A DNA stretch of 46,745 bases from Candidatus Omnitrophota bacterium. GTDB taxonomy: Bacteria > Omnitrophota > Koll11 > Duberdicusellales > 4484-171. The translations under genes and the position numbers were made by a program. The notes beneath the pieces were generated by a model. That model was not told the origin of the DNA, searched no databases, and saw only the letters and a program-made list of their open reading frames with translations. Below, piece by piece: positions 37,124-46,324 of this stretch (its first letter is position 1; each line of letters begins with the position of its first letter). Location of the stretch: the NCBI GenBank assembly GCA_030692055.1, contig JAUYCY010000095.1, positions 1 through 46,745 on the forward strand. Direction: 5' to 3'.

Positions 37124-38019
37124 GTATTTTGGTTGTTGGTTCGGTTGCATTTGATAATATAAGAACTCCTTTGGGCAAACACCGGGATGTCTTAGGTGGC
37201 TCTGCTACCTATTTCTCGCTTAGCGCTAGCTTTTTTAGCCCCGTAAATTTAGTCGCAGTCGTAGGCAGTGATTTTCCCGATAAGTATCTTAAACTTTTTA
37301 AAGATAAAGGTATCGATTTAGAGGGACTAGTGATTGCCGAAGGCAATACTTTTCGTTGGGAAGGTGAATATGGCTGGGATTTTAATAATGCCAAGACAAT
37401 TTCAACTTGTTTAAACGTATTCGCGACCTTTAACCCAAGGATACCAAAAGAATACAAAAATAGTAAGTATTTATTTTTGGCGAATATTGACCCTCAAATA
37501 CAAGAAGCAGTTTTGCACCAGGTGTTTAGGCCTAAACTGATTGCCTGCGATACGATGAACCATTGGATAACAAGCAAACGGGAACATTTATTAAAATTTT
37601 TAAAAAAAGTAGATCTTTTCTTTTTAAATGATGCCGAGGCGCGGCAACTATCCGGAGAAAATAATCTACTTAAGGCAGCGAAGGCTATATTTAGGTTTGG
37701 CCCAAAAAGAGTTATTGTCAAAAAAGGCGAACACGGAGCTTTATTCTTTTCGCCTAATTCTATTTTTTGTGTACCGGCGTTTTTACTTGAGGAAGTGGTT
37801 GATCCTACCGGGGCAGGCGATACTTTTGCCGGAGGCGTTATGGGGTATTTGGCAAAGGCAGGAAAAATTGATGAGGAAAGCTTACGCAAAGCATTAGTAT
37901 ACGCAAGTGTAATGGCTACTTTTGCCGTCGAAGACTTTGGGCCTTGGAAGTTGGCATCTATCGTTAGAGCCGATATCAACAGAAGATTTAAAGAATTCAG
38001 AAAGATAACTTATTTTTAA
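37120..38019 (+). CDS. PfkB-family sugar/nucleoside kinase
   Basis: 299 aa, overlapping mtnP by four bases. The N-terminal LGGSATYFSLSASFF (substrate lid), the middle FLNDAEARQLSG and the C-terminal signature VDPTGAGDTFAGGVMGYLAK, with catalytic base Asp234, identify the PfkB (ribokinase) family. The substrate is not set by the motifs; the coupling to methylthioadenosine phosphorylase favours a nucleoside or a ribose-type sugar. It acts in the cytoplasm with ATP. A hairpin (38020-38056) begins right after its stop. Confidence 0.9.
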   Translation: MSILVVGSVAFDNIRTPLGKHRDVLGGSATYFSLSASFFSPVNLVAVVGSDFPDKYLKLFKDKGIDLEGLVIAEGNTFRWEGEYGWDFNNAKTISTCLNVFATFNPRIPKEYKNSKYLFLANIDPQIQEAVLHQVFRPKLIACDTMNHWITSKREHLLKFLKKVDLFFLNDAEARQLSGENNLLKAAKAIFRFGPKRVIVKKGEHGALFFSPNSIFCVPAFLLEEVVDPTGAGDTFAGGVMGYLAKAGKIDEESLRKALVYASVMATFAVEDFGPWKLASIVRADINRRFKEFRKITYF

Positions 38020-38056
38020 AGTTCTTTCCTGAATTTTATGCAAGATGGAAAGAACT
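38020..38056 (+). terminator. Hairpin terminator after the PfkB kinase
   Basis: AGTTCTTTCC (38020-38029) pairs perfectly with GGAAAGAACT (38047-38056), followed by CCAGAAGCTTTTTTAAAG. The same stem occurs at 13903-13942. It separates the mtnP-kinase pair from ileS. Confidence 0.55.
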
Positions 38057-38161
38057 CCAGAAGCTTTTTTAAAGTATATCGCTAATTTTCTGTAACTTAT
38101 ACTATTTAAAGACGTTAAAAGAAAAAATTGCACAAAAAATGGGAAAGCTTCATTTTTAATT

Positions 38162-41002
38162 ATGCAAAAACCTAACTATAAAGACACGCTTAATTTACCA
38201 AAGACCGACTTTTCAATGAAAGCGAACCTTGTAAGCTTGGAGCCAAAGATTTTATCGCTTTGGGAAAATTTGGACATCTATCAGGCAATAAGGCAAGCGC
38301 GAAAAGGTAAGGAAAAGTTTATTCTACACGATGGGCCGCCATATGCGAATGGCCTGATACATATCGGCCACGCCCTCAATATGATTCTTAAAGACTTAGT
38401 GATTAAGTATATGGCAATGAAAGGAAAAGATACCCCTTTTATTGTAGGTTGGGATTGCCACGGCCTTCCCGTAGAGCATCAGCTTTTTAAAGAATTAAAA
38501 TTAACTAAGCATGATGTTAATGTAGTTGATTTTCGAAAAAAAGCAAAAGATTTTGCTTTACAATTTGTTGAGTTACAAAGAAAAGATTTCAAGCGCCTGG
38601 GTATAGTGAGCGATTGGAATAACCCGTATTTAACACTTAATCCTGAATACGAATATGCGGTGATAAAGCTTTTGGAATATTTAGTAGAAGATGGCTATGT
38701 TTATCGTGGTAGAAAACCCGTGAATTGGTGTAATAAGTGCGAAACTGCCCTGGCAGAGGCTGAGGTGGAATACGAGAACCATGTTTCACCATCCATATAC
38801 GTTAAATTTAAGGTGAAAGAATTCAAAAATGATGATTTAAAAAAATGGGCGAATAATGATATTTTTAGACTTGGACCACCACAAACACCGCCGCGTAAAC
38901 GAGGGGAAATATATTTTGTGATTTGGACTACTACACCATGGACCTTGATGGCTAATGTAGCAGTTGCGTTGCATCCCAAGGAGAAATATATTGGGTTGTG
39001 GGGACCAGACGGAGACGTTTGGATAGTTGCTAAGAAGCTTAAGTCGCAATTTTTAAAAGCTATAGGAAAAGATGATAAAGATTATGAAGAAAGATTTCCA
39101 AAGTTCGGCTGGGGTGAAGGCATCAATTTCGAGGGCTCTACCTACGAATGTCCTTTTGGCTCGCGGGAAGGAAAAGTGGTGATGGCAGACTATGTTTCTA
39201 TGGAGGACGGTACCGGTTGCGTACATACCGCGCCCGGCCACGGACAAGAGGATTATTTGACCGGAAAAAAATACGGATTGGAAATCGTTATGCCTGTTAA
39301 CGAAAAGGGGAAATTCGACTCTACTGTCGCAGAGTTTTCCGGTATGCAGGTTCATGAGGCTGACAGCAAAATTATCGAAAGTTTAAATAAAAAGAATAGT
39401 TTGCTATATTCAGGAAAAATAGAACATTCTTATCCGCATTGCTGGCGCTGTAGGAGTCCGATAATCACTCGGGCAACGTTTCAGTGGTTTTTAAGCGTTG
39501 ACCATAATTCTTTACGTGAAAAACTTTTAGGAGAAATAGAAAATGTGCATTGGGTTCCGGCTAGCGGGAAAGAACGCATGAGAGGGATGCTGGCGACGCG
39601 CCCGGATTGGTGTCTTTCCCGTCAAAGGCTGTGGGGGATACCTATCCCTGCGATAAAGTGTAAAAATTGTAGCGAAGTAATTTTAGATAAAGAGGTTATT
39701 AAAAAGGTTGCCGAGATTTTTAAGAAAAGCGGTTCAGACGCGTGGTTTACCTACGATGCAAAGGAATTTTTACCCGTAAACTTTCGCTGTTTGAAATGTA
39801 ACGGCAAAGAATTTAGCAAAGAATTTGATATTCTTGATGTTTGGTTTGAATCCGGAGCAAGCTTTTTTGCAGTAGTGAAGAATAATCCGGATTTACAGTT
39901 TCCTGCTGATATGTATTTAGAAGGTAGCGATCAGCATCGCGGTTGGTTTCAAGTTTCTTTAATTCCTTCGGTGGCAAAAGAAAAAATTGCGCCTTTTAAA
40001 ACTATTCTTACTCACGGATTTGTGGTTGACGGCGATGGCAGGAAGATGTCCAAGTCTTTAGGTAATGTCATAGTGCCTCAAGAAATCATCAAACAATACG
40101 GTGCGGAAATTTTAAGATTGTGGACGGCTTATAGTGATTACAGGGAAGATGTCAAATTATCCGAACATATCATAAAGCAATTAGTCGATATATATAGAAA
40201 AGTACGAAATACTATAAAATTTATTTTGGGTAATATAAATGATTTTAACCCCGGTAGAAATAGTCTCGAGGCTACGCAACTCCTTGAAGTTGATAGGTTT
40301 ATGCTTTCAAAAACAATGCTTTTCGCCCAGGAAGTCATGAGTTCTTATGAAGACTATAGTTTTTATAAGGTATGCCAGGAAATCTTTAATTTTTGTAACC
40401 TTGATTTAAGCGCTTTTTATCTTGACATTTTGAAAGATAGACTATATACTTTCTCTCCTAATTCGCGCGAGCGACGCTCTGCGCAATTCGTTCTTTATAA
40501 TATATTAGATGTTCTTTTGAAAACTATCGCGCCTATTCTTTCTTTTACGGCAGAGGAAGCTTATTTGGCCTGGGGTAATTTAAAAAATAAACAGGTATCA
40601 ATTTTTGCCACATCTTTTGATGATACATATCATCCCGAATGGATAAATGAAGCTTATAACGAACGCTGGCAAAAAATATTAGCTCTACGCAGCGAAGTTT
40701 TAAAAGAAATAGAAAAGATTCGTGAAAAAGGAATTATCGGCAGTTCCCTAGAAGTTGAGGTTTCCTTAGAATTTACGGGCGAAGAATATAACTTTTACAG
40801 AAGCTATACCGATATTTTACGGGAAGTGTTTATTGTTTCCGGCGTTTCGATAAAAGAAGGTAATTTTAATATAGGTGTCGAAAAAACAACCGGCAAGAAA
40901 TGCTTACGTTGCTGGAATTATAGACATGACGTTGGCCAAAACAAAGAATTTCCCGAAATGTGTAATAGGTGCGCAAAAGCATTAGGTCAAATGAGACCAT
41001 AA
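38162..41002 (+). CDS. ileS: Isoleucyl-tRNA synthetase
   Basis: 946 aa, class I synthetase with HIGH at 67-70 (ANGLIHIGHALN), KMSKS at 628-632, the editing domain (VIWTTTPWTLMANVAVALHP, DGTGCVHTAPGHG) and a C-terminal zinc finger (KCLRCWNYRHD and CNRCAKAL). It charges tRNA-Ile in the cytoplasm. Just before the editing-domain WTTTPW segment, residues near 239-249 (GPPQTPPRKRGE) look like an inserted, repeat-derived stretch rather than family sequence. No Shine-Dalgarno site precedes the ATG. The end lies 232 bases before the DksA-like gene. Confidence 0.97.
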   Translation: MQKPNYKDTLNLPKTDFSMKANLVSLEPKILSLWENLDIYQAIRQARKGKEKFILHDGPPYANGLIHIGHALNMILKDLVIKYMAMKGKDTPFIVGWDCHGLPVEHQLFKELKLTKHDVNVVDFRKKAKDFALQFVELQRKDFKRLGIVSDWNNPYLTLNPEYEYAVIKLLEYLVEDGYVYRGRKPVNWCNKCETALAEAEVEYENHVSPSIYVKFKVKEFKNDDLKKWANNDIFRLGPPQTPPRKRGEIYFVIWTTTPWTLMANVAVALHPKEKYIGLWGPDGDVWIVAKKLKSQFLKAIGKDDKDYEERFPKFGWGEGINFEGSTYECPFGSREGKVVMADYVSMEDGTGCVHTAPGHGQEDYLTGKKYGLEIVMPVNEKGKFDSTVAEFSGMQVHEADSKIIESLNKKNSLLYSGKIEHSYPHCWRCRSPIITRATFQWFLSVDHNSLREKLLGEIENVHWVPASGKERMRGMLATRPDWCLSRQRLWGIPIPAIKCKNCSEVILDKEVIKKVAEIFKKSGSDAWFTYDAKEFLPVNFRCLKCNGKEFSKEFDILDVWFESGASFFAVVKNNPDLQFPADMYLEGSDQHRGWFQVSLIPSVAKEKIAPFKTILTHGFVVDGDGRKMSKSLGNVIVPQEIIKQYGAEILRLWTAYSDYREDVKLSEHIIKQLVDIYRKVRNTIKFILGNINDFNPGRNSLEATQLLEVDRFMLSKTMLFAQEVMSSYEDYSFYKVCQEIFNFCNLDLSAFYLDILKDRLYTFSPNSRERRSAQFVLYNILDVLLKTIAPILSFTAEEAYLAWGNLKNKQVSIFATSFDDTYHPEWINEAYNERWQKILALRSEVLKEIEKIREKGIIGSSLEVEVSLEFTGEEYNFYRSYTDILREVFIVSGVSIKEGNFNIGVEKTTGKKCLRCWNYRHDVGQNKEFPEMCNRCAKALGQMRP

Positions 41003-41037
41003 TTTAGCAAGAAAAACGCAGCTAAATTATTTGGTCG

Positions 41038-41158
41038 AATTTGACCCCCCACCACTTTTTGTAGATGGTGGGGATAATAAATATTTAGCAATGTTTGGAG
41101 TAGATACGTTTTGCTTTATCTAGCATTTCATTTTCAGAAAGTGGTGGGGGGTTTAATT
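41038..41158. repeat. 121-bp palindrome-bounded element
   Basis: AATTTGACCCCCCACCACTTT-like sequence on the left (41038-41058) pairs with AAAGTGGTGGGGGGTTTAATT on the right (41138-41158), broken only by short mismatches. An inner CACCA/TGGTG alternative exists at the left. It is followed by two further small hairpins (ATAG-GCTTCG-CTAT and AACTTACG/CGTAAGTT) before the next gene. Confidence 0.65.
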
Positions 41159-41234
41159 CATAGACGGCTTCGCCTATAACTTACGTTTCCCAATAGGCTG
41201 CCGTAAGTTATCTACTCATTAAAGGAGGCAATTA

Positions 41235-41627
41235 ATGAAAAAGAAATTGAATAAGCCAGAGTTAGATGCGTATAAAGAAAAACTGATAAATTTTAAAGAA
41301 GAAATTTTAGATAAAATTCGGGAAATTTCCGAAGATACATTAATGAAAACACAGAAAGATATCTCCGGCGATATTTCAGGCTATAGCCTGCATATTGCTG
41401 ATGCTGCGACAGATAACTATGAACGTGATTTTAGTTTAGGGTTAGTTTCTGATGAACGCAAAGTCCTTTTAGATGTTGAAGAAGCCCTGAAACGTATAGA
41501 AGCTAAAACTTATGGTTTTTGTCTTATGTGCGAAAAGCATATTGCTGGTATCCGCCTCAACGCTGTGCCGCATACCAAGTATTGCAAGAAATGCCAAGAG
41601 AAACTAGAGAAGGGAAATAAGATATAG
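41235..41627 (+). CDS. DksA/TraR-family zinc-finger protein
   Basis: 130 aa with AAAGGAGG before the ATG. A long charged helical N-terminal part (LDAYKEKLINFKEEILDKIR) is followed by DxxxDNYERDFSLGL, VEEALKRIEAKTYGFCLMCE and a four-cysteine zinc finger (FCLMCEKHIAG ... YCKKCQEKL). This is the DksA/TraR C4 arrangement. DksA proteins enter the RNA polymerase secondary channel and act with ppGpp; the coiled-coil tip acidic pair is not obvious, so the exact role is uncertain. Its stop overlaps the lspA start codon. Confidence 0.9.
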   Translation: MKKKLNKPELDAYKEKLINFKEEILDKIREISEDTLMKTQKDISGDISGYSLHIADAATDNYERDFSLGLVSDERKVLLDVEEALKRIEAKTYGFCLMCEKHIAGIRLNAVPHTKYCKKCQEKLEKGNKI

Positions 41628-42079
41628 TGTATGGGGTAGTATGTATAATAGCTTTTTTAGTATTTATCACTGATTTTTTCATTAAAAATCATCTCCTCGC
41701 CAATACCGTTTCCTCAACCCCTCTCATAAAAAATATCCTTTATATTACAGTGGTTCTCAATAAAGGCGCTGCCTTTGGAATGCTGGCGGGGCAAACCACA
41801 TTTTTGATTTATGTAGGCATAATCTTTGTTTTATTTTTTTTAATAAGTATTAAGCGAGGCAAAAGAAGAGATTTTTTATTTTTAGTTTCCAGTGGGCTTA
41901 TTCTGGGCGGAGCGCTTTCCAATCTCTACGACCGTATTCTTTTAGGCTACGTGGTTGATTATATTGATATAAGAATATGGCCTGTTTTTAACCTTTCTGA
42001 CTCTTGTATTAGCATAGGAGTTTTTTTATTACTTATTGATTCATTTAAAAAAAATGGAAAAAAGAATAATTGCTCCTGA
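41627..42079 (+). CDS. lspA: Lipoprotein signal peptidase (signal peptidase II)
   Basis: 150 aa from GTG 41627, which shares a base with the preceding TAG stop. Four TM segments and the conserved boxes VVLNKGAAFGML, SNLYDRILLGYVVDYIDI and FNLSDSCISIG are present; the two catalytic aspartates are in VDYID and NLSD. It cleaves the signal peptide of lipidated prolipoproteins in the inner membrane, consistent with the several lipoproteins in this window. Its 3' end overlaps the pseudouridine synthase gene. Confidence 0.93.
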   Translation: MYGVVCIIAFLVFITDFFIKNHLLANTVSSTPLIKNILYITVVLNKGAAFGMLAGQTTFLIYVGIIFVLFFLISIKRGKRRDFLFLVSSGLILGGALSNLYDRILLGYVVDYIDIRIWPVFNLSDSCISIGVFLLLIDSFKKNGKKNNCS

Positions 42080-42947
42080 GGAAGCTAAGGGCGAGCGTCT
42101 CGACAGGTTCTTACAAAAAAGCTTAAGCGCAATTTCGCGCACAAAAGTTCATGCCTTGATTGAAGCGGGAAATATCCTTATAGCCGGCAGTGCGAAAAAA
42201 CCCAGTTATCGCCTCAAGGCAAATGATGATATTTATATAAAGTTTGAGGAAGAAAAAAAAGATTTATTGAAACCATTTGAATTTATAGTTAATATTATAT
42301 ATGAGGATAACGATATAATTATTATAGACAAACCCACTAATTTAGTGGTACATCCTCCTGCAGCTAACATTCACAATACTTTAGTAAACGCCATGCTATA
42401 TATGAAAAAAAATTTATCCAGTATCAATCCTTATAGGTGCGGAATAGTACATCGTTTGGATAAGGAAACGAGTGGAGTTATGGTTTTGGCGAAAAATAAT
42501 CAAAGCCACCTGAATTTAATAGAGCAGTTTAGCGCGAGGAAGGTTAAAAAAGAGTATTTTGCAATTGTGTGGGGAAAAGTAGAAAAAGAGGAAATTACAG
42601 TGGATTTGCCAATGCGTAGAGACGATAAAAATCGCCTAAAAATGAAAGTAAGTTTTATCAAGTCTAAGAAGGCGCGTACAGACGTAGGGGTGAAGGAAAG
42701 GTTAAGAGGTTCAACTTTACTTTTATTGAAGCCATTCACGGGAAGGATGCATCAAATAAGAGTCCACCTTAACTTTTTAGGTTTTCCGATTATTGGCGAT
42801 AAAAAATACGGCATTAAAGACGAATATCCCGAGTTATTTTTACATGCACATAAACTTGGGTTTTATCATCCAAATAAAGGAAACTTTATAGAGTTTATTT
42901 CGCCTATGCCGGAAAGATTTGAGAAGTTTATTGCAGAACATCGTTAG
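42054..42947 (+). CDS. rluD: RluD-family 23S rRNA pseudouridine synthase
   Basis: 297 aa from ATG 42054 (MEKRIIAPEEAKGERLDRFL); an upstream ATG at 42036 is possible. An S4 RNA-binding domain (about 1-75) precedes the catalytic domain with GIVHRLDKETSGVMVLAK, where Asp136 is the catalytic aspartate, and HQIRVHLNFLGFPIIGDKKY. It isomerises uridines in 23S rRNA helix 69 or related positions. It overlaps lspA by 26 bases, the common lspA-rluD arrangement. RluD versus RluC type is not certain. Confidence 0.92.
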   Translation: MEKRIIAPEEAKGERLDRFLQKSLSAISRTKVHALIEAGNILIAGSAKKPSYRLKANDDIYIKFEEEKKDLLKPFEFIVNIIYEDNDIIIIDKPTNLVVHPPAANIHNTLVNAMLYMKKNLSSINPYRCGIVHRLDKETSGVMVLAKNNQSHLNLIEQFSARKVKKEYFAIVWGKVEKEEITVDLPMRRDDKNRLKMKVSFIKSKKARTDVGVKERLRGSTLLLLKPFTGRMHQIRVHLNFLGFPIIGDKKYGIKDEYPELFLHAHKLGFYHPNKGNFIEFISPMPERFEKFIAEHR

Positions 42948-42949
42948 GA

Positions 42950-43103
<154 letters not shown>

Positions 43104-43118
43104 TCATAAATAAAAAAT

Positions 43119-44429
43119 ATGTATAAGATAAAGCCTTTAAGAAGTATAAAAAAAGAAATAATTGTTCCGCCGGATAAATCCATATCTCATCGGGCAGCGA
43201 TTATTGCTTCAATCGCGAAAGGAAAAACTCAAGTAAAACCATTTCTTGTAAGCGATGATACCTTGGCGACGCTAGAATGCATCCAGCGATTAGGTATTAA
43301 CGCAAATCTGAGAAGTGACAATTCACTTACCATAGAAGGTAACGGTTTGTTTTTTCCTGTTAGCGAAAAAATAAATCTTTACGCAAACCAATCGGGAACA
43401 ACACTGCGGATTTTAAGCGGTATTCTTTGTGGGCAAAAGTTTCCGTCTTATTTCGATGCCCATCAGTCTCTGCGTAAAAGGCCTATGAATAGGATCACAC
43501 AGCCGTTGCGTCTTATGGGTGCAGACATAAGCGGCCGAACCACTATTTTTGAGGAATATCCGCCACTTGAAATTAATCCAGTTAAGACGTTGAGAGGTAT
43601 CAAATATAAACTTCCGGTAGCGAGCGCCCAAGTAAAATCAGCAATTATCTTTGTTTCTCTTTACGCTAAAGGTAAAACAGAGATTTACGAGCCGATTTTA
43701 TCTCGCGACCACACTGAAAGAATGCTTACTATTTTTGGGGTAAATTTAAAACGAAGCGGTAAGCGTATTTTATGCCGGCATTCAAAATTATTTGCTCCCA
43801 GAAAAGAGATTTTTATTCCTTCAGATTTTTCTTCTGCAGCGTTTTTTATTATTTTAGGGCTTATCGCAAAAGACACAGAACTTTTGATAAAGAATGTAAA
43901 TATAAATCCAACACGCTGCGGTTTATTAAAAATTTTAAAAAGAATGGGCGCTGATATAAAATTAGTTAATAAGAAAGAACACTTTGAACCCTATGCAGAT
44001 ATTTTGGTAAAAAGCTCAGCCCTTAAAGGCGTAGAAATAGACAGAACCGAGATACCGCTGCTGATTGATGAAATACCTATTCTTTGCGTAGCCGCAAGTT
44101 TTGCAAAAGGTAAAACTACCATGAAAGGCGTAAAGGAGCTTAAAGTTAAGGAGGCAGATCGTATAAATTCTCTCGTACATAATTTAAAGCAGGTAGGTGT
44201 AAACGCTAGCGCTTACCCGGTTCTATATAAGAAAAAGGAAGATTGGCAGATAGAGATAAAGGGTGGAATAAAGAATAAGCGAGCCGATTTTAAGAGTTTT
44301 TCCGACCATCGAACCGCGATGAGTGCGATTATTTTAGGAACGAGTTTAACCGAAGAGAGCACTATTGAGGATATTGACTGTATCAATAAATCTTTTCCGC
44401 AGTTTATATCTTTGATAGAATCGCTATAA
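43119..44429 (+). CDS. aroA: 3-phosphoshikimate 1-carboxyvinyltransferase (EPSP synthase)
   Basis: 436 aa, full length. Diagnostic segments are PPDKSISHRAAIIASIAKGK, NQSGTTLRILSGILCGQ, LRKRPMNRITQPL, a DFSSAAFFIILG helix and the C-terminal LKVKEADRINSLVHNLKQVG and FSDHRTAMSA. All the usual substrate-binding Lys/Ser/Arg residues appear. It joins phosphoenolpyruvate to shikimate-3-phosphate in the pathway to aromatic amino acids. No other shikimate gene is in the window. There is no clear Shine-Dalgarno site. Confidence 0.96.
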   Translation: MYKIKPLRSIKKEIIVPPDKSISHRAAIIASIAKGKTQVKPFLVSDDTLATLECIQRLGINANLRSDNSLTIEGNGLFFPVSEKINLYANQSGTTLRILSGILCGQKFPSYFDAHQSLRKRPMNRITQPLRLMGADISGRTTIFEEYPPLEINPVKTLRGIKYKLPVASAQVKSAIIFVSLYAKGKTEIYEPILSRDHTERMLTIFGVNLKRSGKRILCRHSKLFAPRKEIFIPSDFSSAAFFIILGLIAKDTELLIKNVNINPTRCGLLKILKRMGADIKLVNKKEHFEPYADILVKSSALKGVEIDRTEIPLLIDEIPILCVAASFAKGKTTMKGVKELKVKEADRINSLVHNLKQVGVNASAYPVLYKKKEDWQIEIKGGIKNKRADFKSFSDHRTAMSAIILGTSLTEESTIEDIDCINKSFPQFISLIESL

Positions 44430-44657
44430 ACGCGAATTTACGCTAATCCCTGCCCCGACATAATGTCGGGGTAACGCTAATTATCGCGAATAAATTTGTC
44501 GGCTTCATAAATCAACCAATCTCCGCGGCAAGTGAGCGGAGTATGTTCTATGCTAATATTATCACTGGTTCATTCATTGCCTTGGAATGAGGTCAACTAC
44601 GTTTGCGATTTCGGCTTCATCCCCGTGGCAAACCACGGGGTATTCGCCGAGAGAGAA
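44430..44657. repeat. Palindromic repeats between aroA and the FAH gene
   Basis: ACGCGAATTTACGCTAAT and ACGCTAATTATCGCGAAT (44429-44495) flank CCCCGAC/GTCGGGG. CTCCGC/GCGGAG lies at 44521-44541. The unit CGGC-TTCAT-CCCCGTGG/CCACGGGG-TATTC-GCCG (about 44609-44651) is a sibling of the one at 18532-18572, with compensatory changes in both stems, and supplies the sequence in front of the next gene. Confidence 0.65.
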
Positions 44658-44661
44658 TAAA

Positions 44662-45414
44662 ATGAAAATATTGCGTTTTTGCCATAAAAAAATCATAAGT
44701 TGTGGCATAGTTGAAGACGATTATGTAAGAATAGTTGATGGAAGTCCATTTGGACGAATTAAAGTAACTGCGCAAAAAATCCCCCTCGGTAAAATAAAAT
44801 TTTTGCCACCAGTAAACCCTACCAAAATAATTTTAGTCGGGCTTAATTATAAAGACCACGCAAAAGAACTTAATATGCCTCTGCCGGAAGAGCCGGTGAT
44901 ATTTTTAAAGCCAAGCACTGCGCTCCTGGGTTATAACGAAGCAATAGTTTATCCCAAGGGCGTTAAGCAGCTTGATTACGAAGCGGAATTGGCAGTTATT
45001 ATCGGCAAGGAAGGCAAAAACATTCAAGAGTCGGTTGCCGACAAATATATTTTCGGTTACACCTGTCTTAATGATGTTACCGCTAGGGATTTACAACGCA
45101 AAGATATCCAATGGACAAGGGCAAAATCTTTTGATACGTTTTGCCCCGTAGGGCCGTGGATAGAGACAGAATTAAATCCTTCTAACCTTAAAATAAAATC
45201 CTATTTAAACGGGCAATTGAAGCAAAATTCTTCTTCAAGCAATTTTATTTTTTCTATCAGCTACATTATTTATTTTATATCAAAGATAATGACACTTTTT
45301 CCGGGCGATATCATTTCTACGGGCACTCCTTACGGCGTAGGCCCTATGCAAAAAGGCGACACCGTAGAGGTAGATATTGAAAATATAGGCAGGTTAAAAA
45401 ACTATGTGAGGTAG
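44662..45414 (+). CDS. Fumarylacetoacetate hydrolase family protein
   Basis: 250 aa from ATG 44662; the frame is open further upstream, but that part is the palindromic repeat. The FAH fold is shown by VGLNYKDHAKELNMPLPEEP, IFLKPSTALLGYNEAIVYP, the metal-site glutamates in LDYEAELAVIIG, TCLNDVTARDLQ and GDIISTGTPYGVGP. Members are Mg2+-dependent hydrolases or decarboxylases of 2-oxo acids such as acylpyruvates or oxaloacetate. The substrate cannot be fixed here. GAGAGAAT ahead of the ATG, from the repeat, may serve as ribosome binding site. It is 4 bases from the DUF3108 gene. Confidence 0.9.
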   Translation: MKILRFCHKKIISCGIVEDDYVRIVDGSPFGRIKVTAQKIPLGKIKFLPPVNPTKIILVGLNYKDHAKELNMPLPEEPVIFLKPSTALLGYNEAIVYPKGVKQLDYEAELAVIIGKEGKNIQESVADKYIFGYTCLNDVTARDLQRKDIQWTRAKSFDTFCPVGPWIETELNPSNLKIKSYLNGQLKQNSSSSNFIFSISYIIYFISKIMTLFPGDIISTGTPYGVGPMQKGDTVEVDIENIGRLKNYVR

Positions 45415-45418
45415 ATTT

Positions 45419-46324
45419 ATGCGAAATAAACAAAAATTTAGTCAAAAGAGCTTAGTTAACTATTTCGTAAAGGCATGTGTTTTATTCTTGTTATTGTGTA
45501 TGAGCTCGTGTGCCTATCGGCCAAAAATTACTATTGTGCAGCTACCTCCCGAAGTAGAAAAAATTATAATTACTCCGGAAAAAAATACGATTGTGCCAGG
45601 AGAGAGGCTGTCGTATGCGGTAGATTGGCACGGTATCTATGCCGGCGAAATTATCCTTTTGGTTAAGGAGATCGTTAAATTTAATGACCGTGAATGTTAT
45701 CATATAATAGCACAGGCGCATCCCACTGGTTTATTCCGTATGTTTTATAATGTGAAGTATTTTGTTGAAACTTATATTGATAAAGATTTAAACCGGCCTT
45801 TAAAGTTTTATAAAAAGAAATTGTTCAAGAAGAAAGTAACGGAGGAGACGATAAATTTTGATTATCACCGTAACGTTGCAGTGTGGGAATGCACCGGTAA
45901 AAAGAGTATAGAGATCTCGCTACCCAAAGACGCCCAGGATTTACTTTCCAGTTTATATTATTTTCGCCTGGAAAACCTCACCTTAGGCCAAGAGTATCCA
46001 ATTAATATCGTCTATAACGGAAAAATCTGGGCATTGAACGCGAAGATTGATACTTTACAAATGGTAAAAATGCACCAAGTAGCTAATATTAAAGCATTTG
46101 CGGTGAAATTAAGTTCTAAGCTCTCAGAGTATATTACCGGAGAAGAAAAGATAAAAATATATTTTAGTATGAAATCTAAACATACACCTTTATTTTTTAA
46201 TATTCGTACTAAAGTAGGAAGATTAATGGGTGTATTGAGAGATATGCCAAAAGAAGAAACTAATGAACCCAACCTTTGCGTTAGCAAAGAGCGCCGCAGG
46301 CGCACTCATTGGGTCCACCATTGA
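45419..46324 (+). CDS. DUF3108 lipoprotein with repeat-derived C-terminus
   Basis: 301 aa. The signal peptide (about 16-31) ends in LLCMSSC, so the mature protein starts at a lipidated cysteine. The domain from about 55 to 280 matches DUF3108: LSYAVDWHGIYAGEIILLVK, FYNVKYFVETYIDKD, FYKKKLFKKK, LSSLYYFRLENLTLGQEYPI. DUF3108 proteins are envelope beta-sheet proteins of unknown role, found mainly in Gram-negatives. The last 20 or so residues (NEPNLCVSKERRRRTHWVHH) are encoded by the start of a structured repeat at 46265, so the native stop was lost or displaced. Confidence 0.85.
   Translation: MRNKQKFSQKSLVNYFVKACVLFLLLCMSSCAYRPKITIVQLPPEVEKIIITPEKNTIVPGERLSYAVDWHGIYAGEIILLVKEIVKFNDRECYHIIAQAHPTGLFRMFYNVKYFVETYIDKDLNRPLKFYKKKLFKKKVTEETINFDYHRNVAVWECTGKKSIEISLPKDAQDLLSSLYYFRLENLTLGQEYPINIVYNGKIWALNAKIDTLQMVKMHQVANIKAFAVKLSSKLSEYITGEEKIKIYFSMKSKHTPLFFNIRTKVGRLMGVLRDMPKEETNEPNLCVSKERRRRTHWVHH

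Noticed and set aside
44587..44661. Upstream start for the FAH-family gene
   Set aside because: The extra 25 codons are palindromic repeat sequence; family alignment begins at the ATG at 44662.
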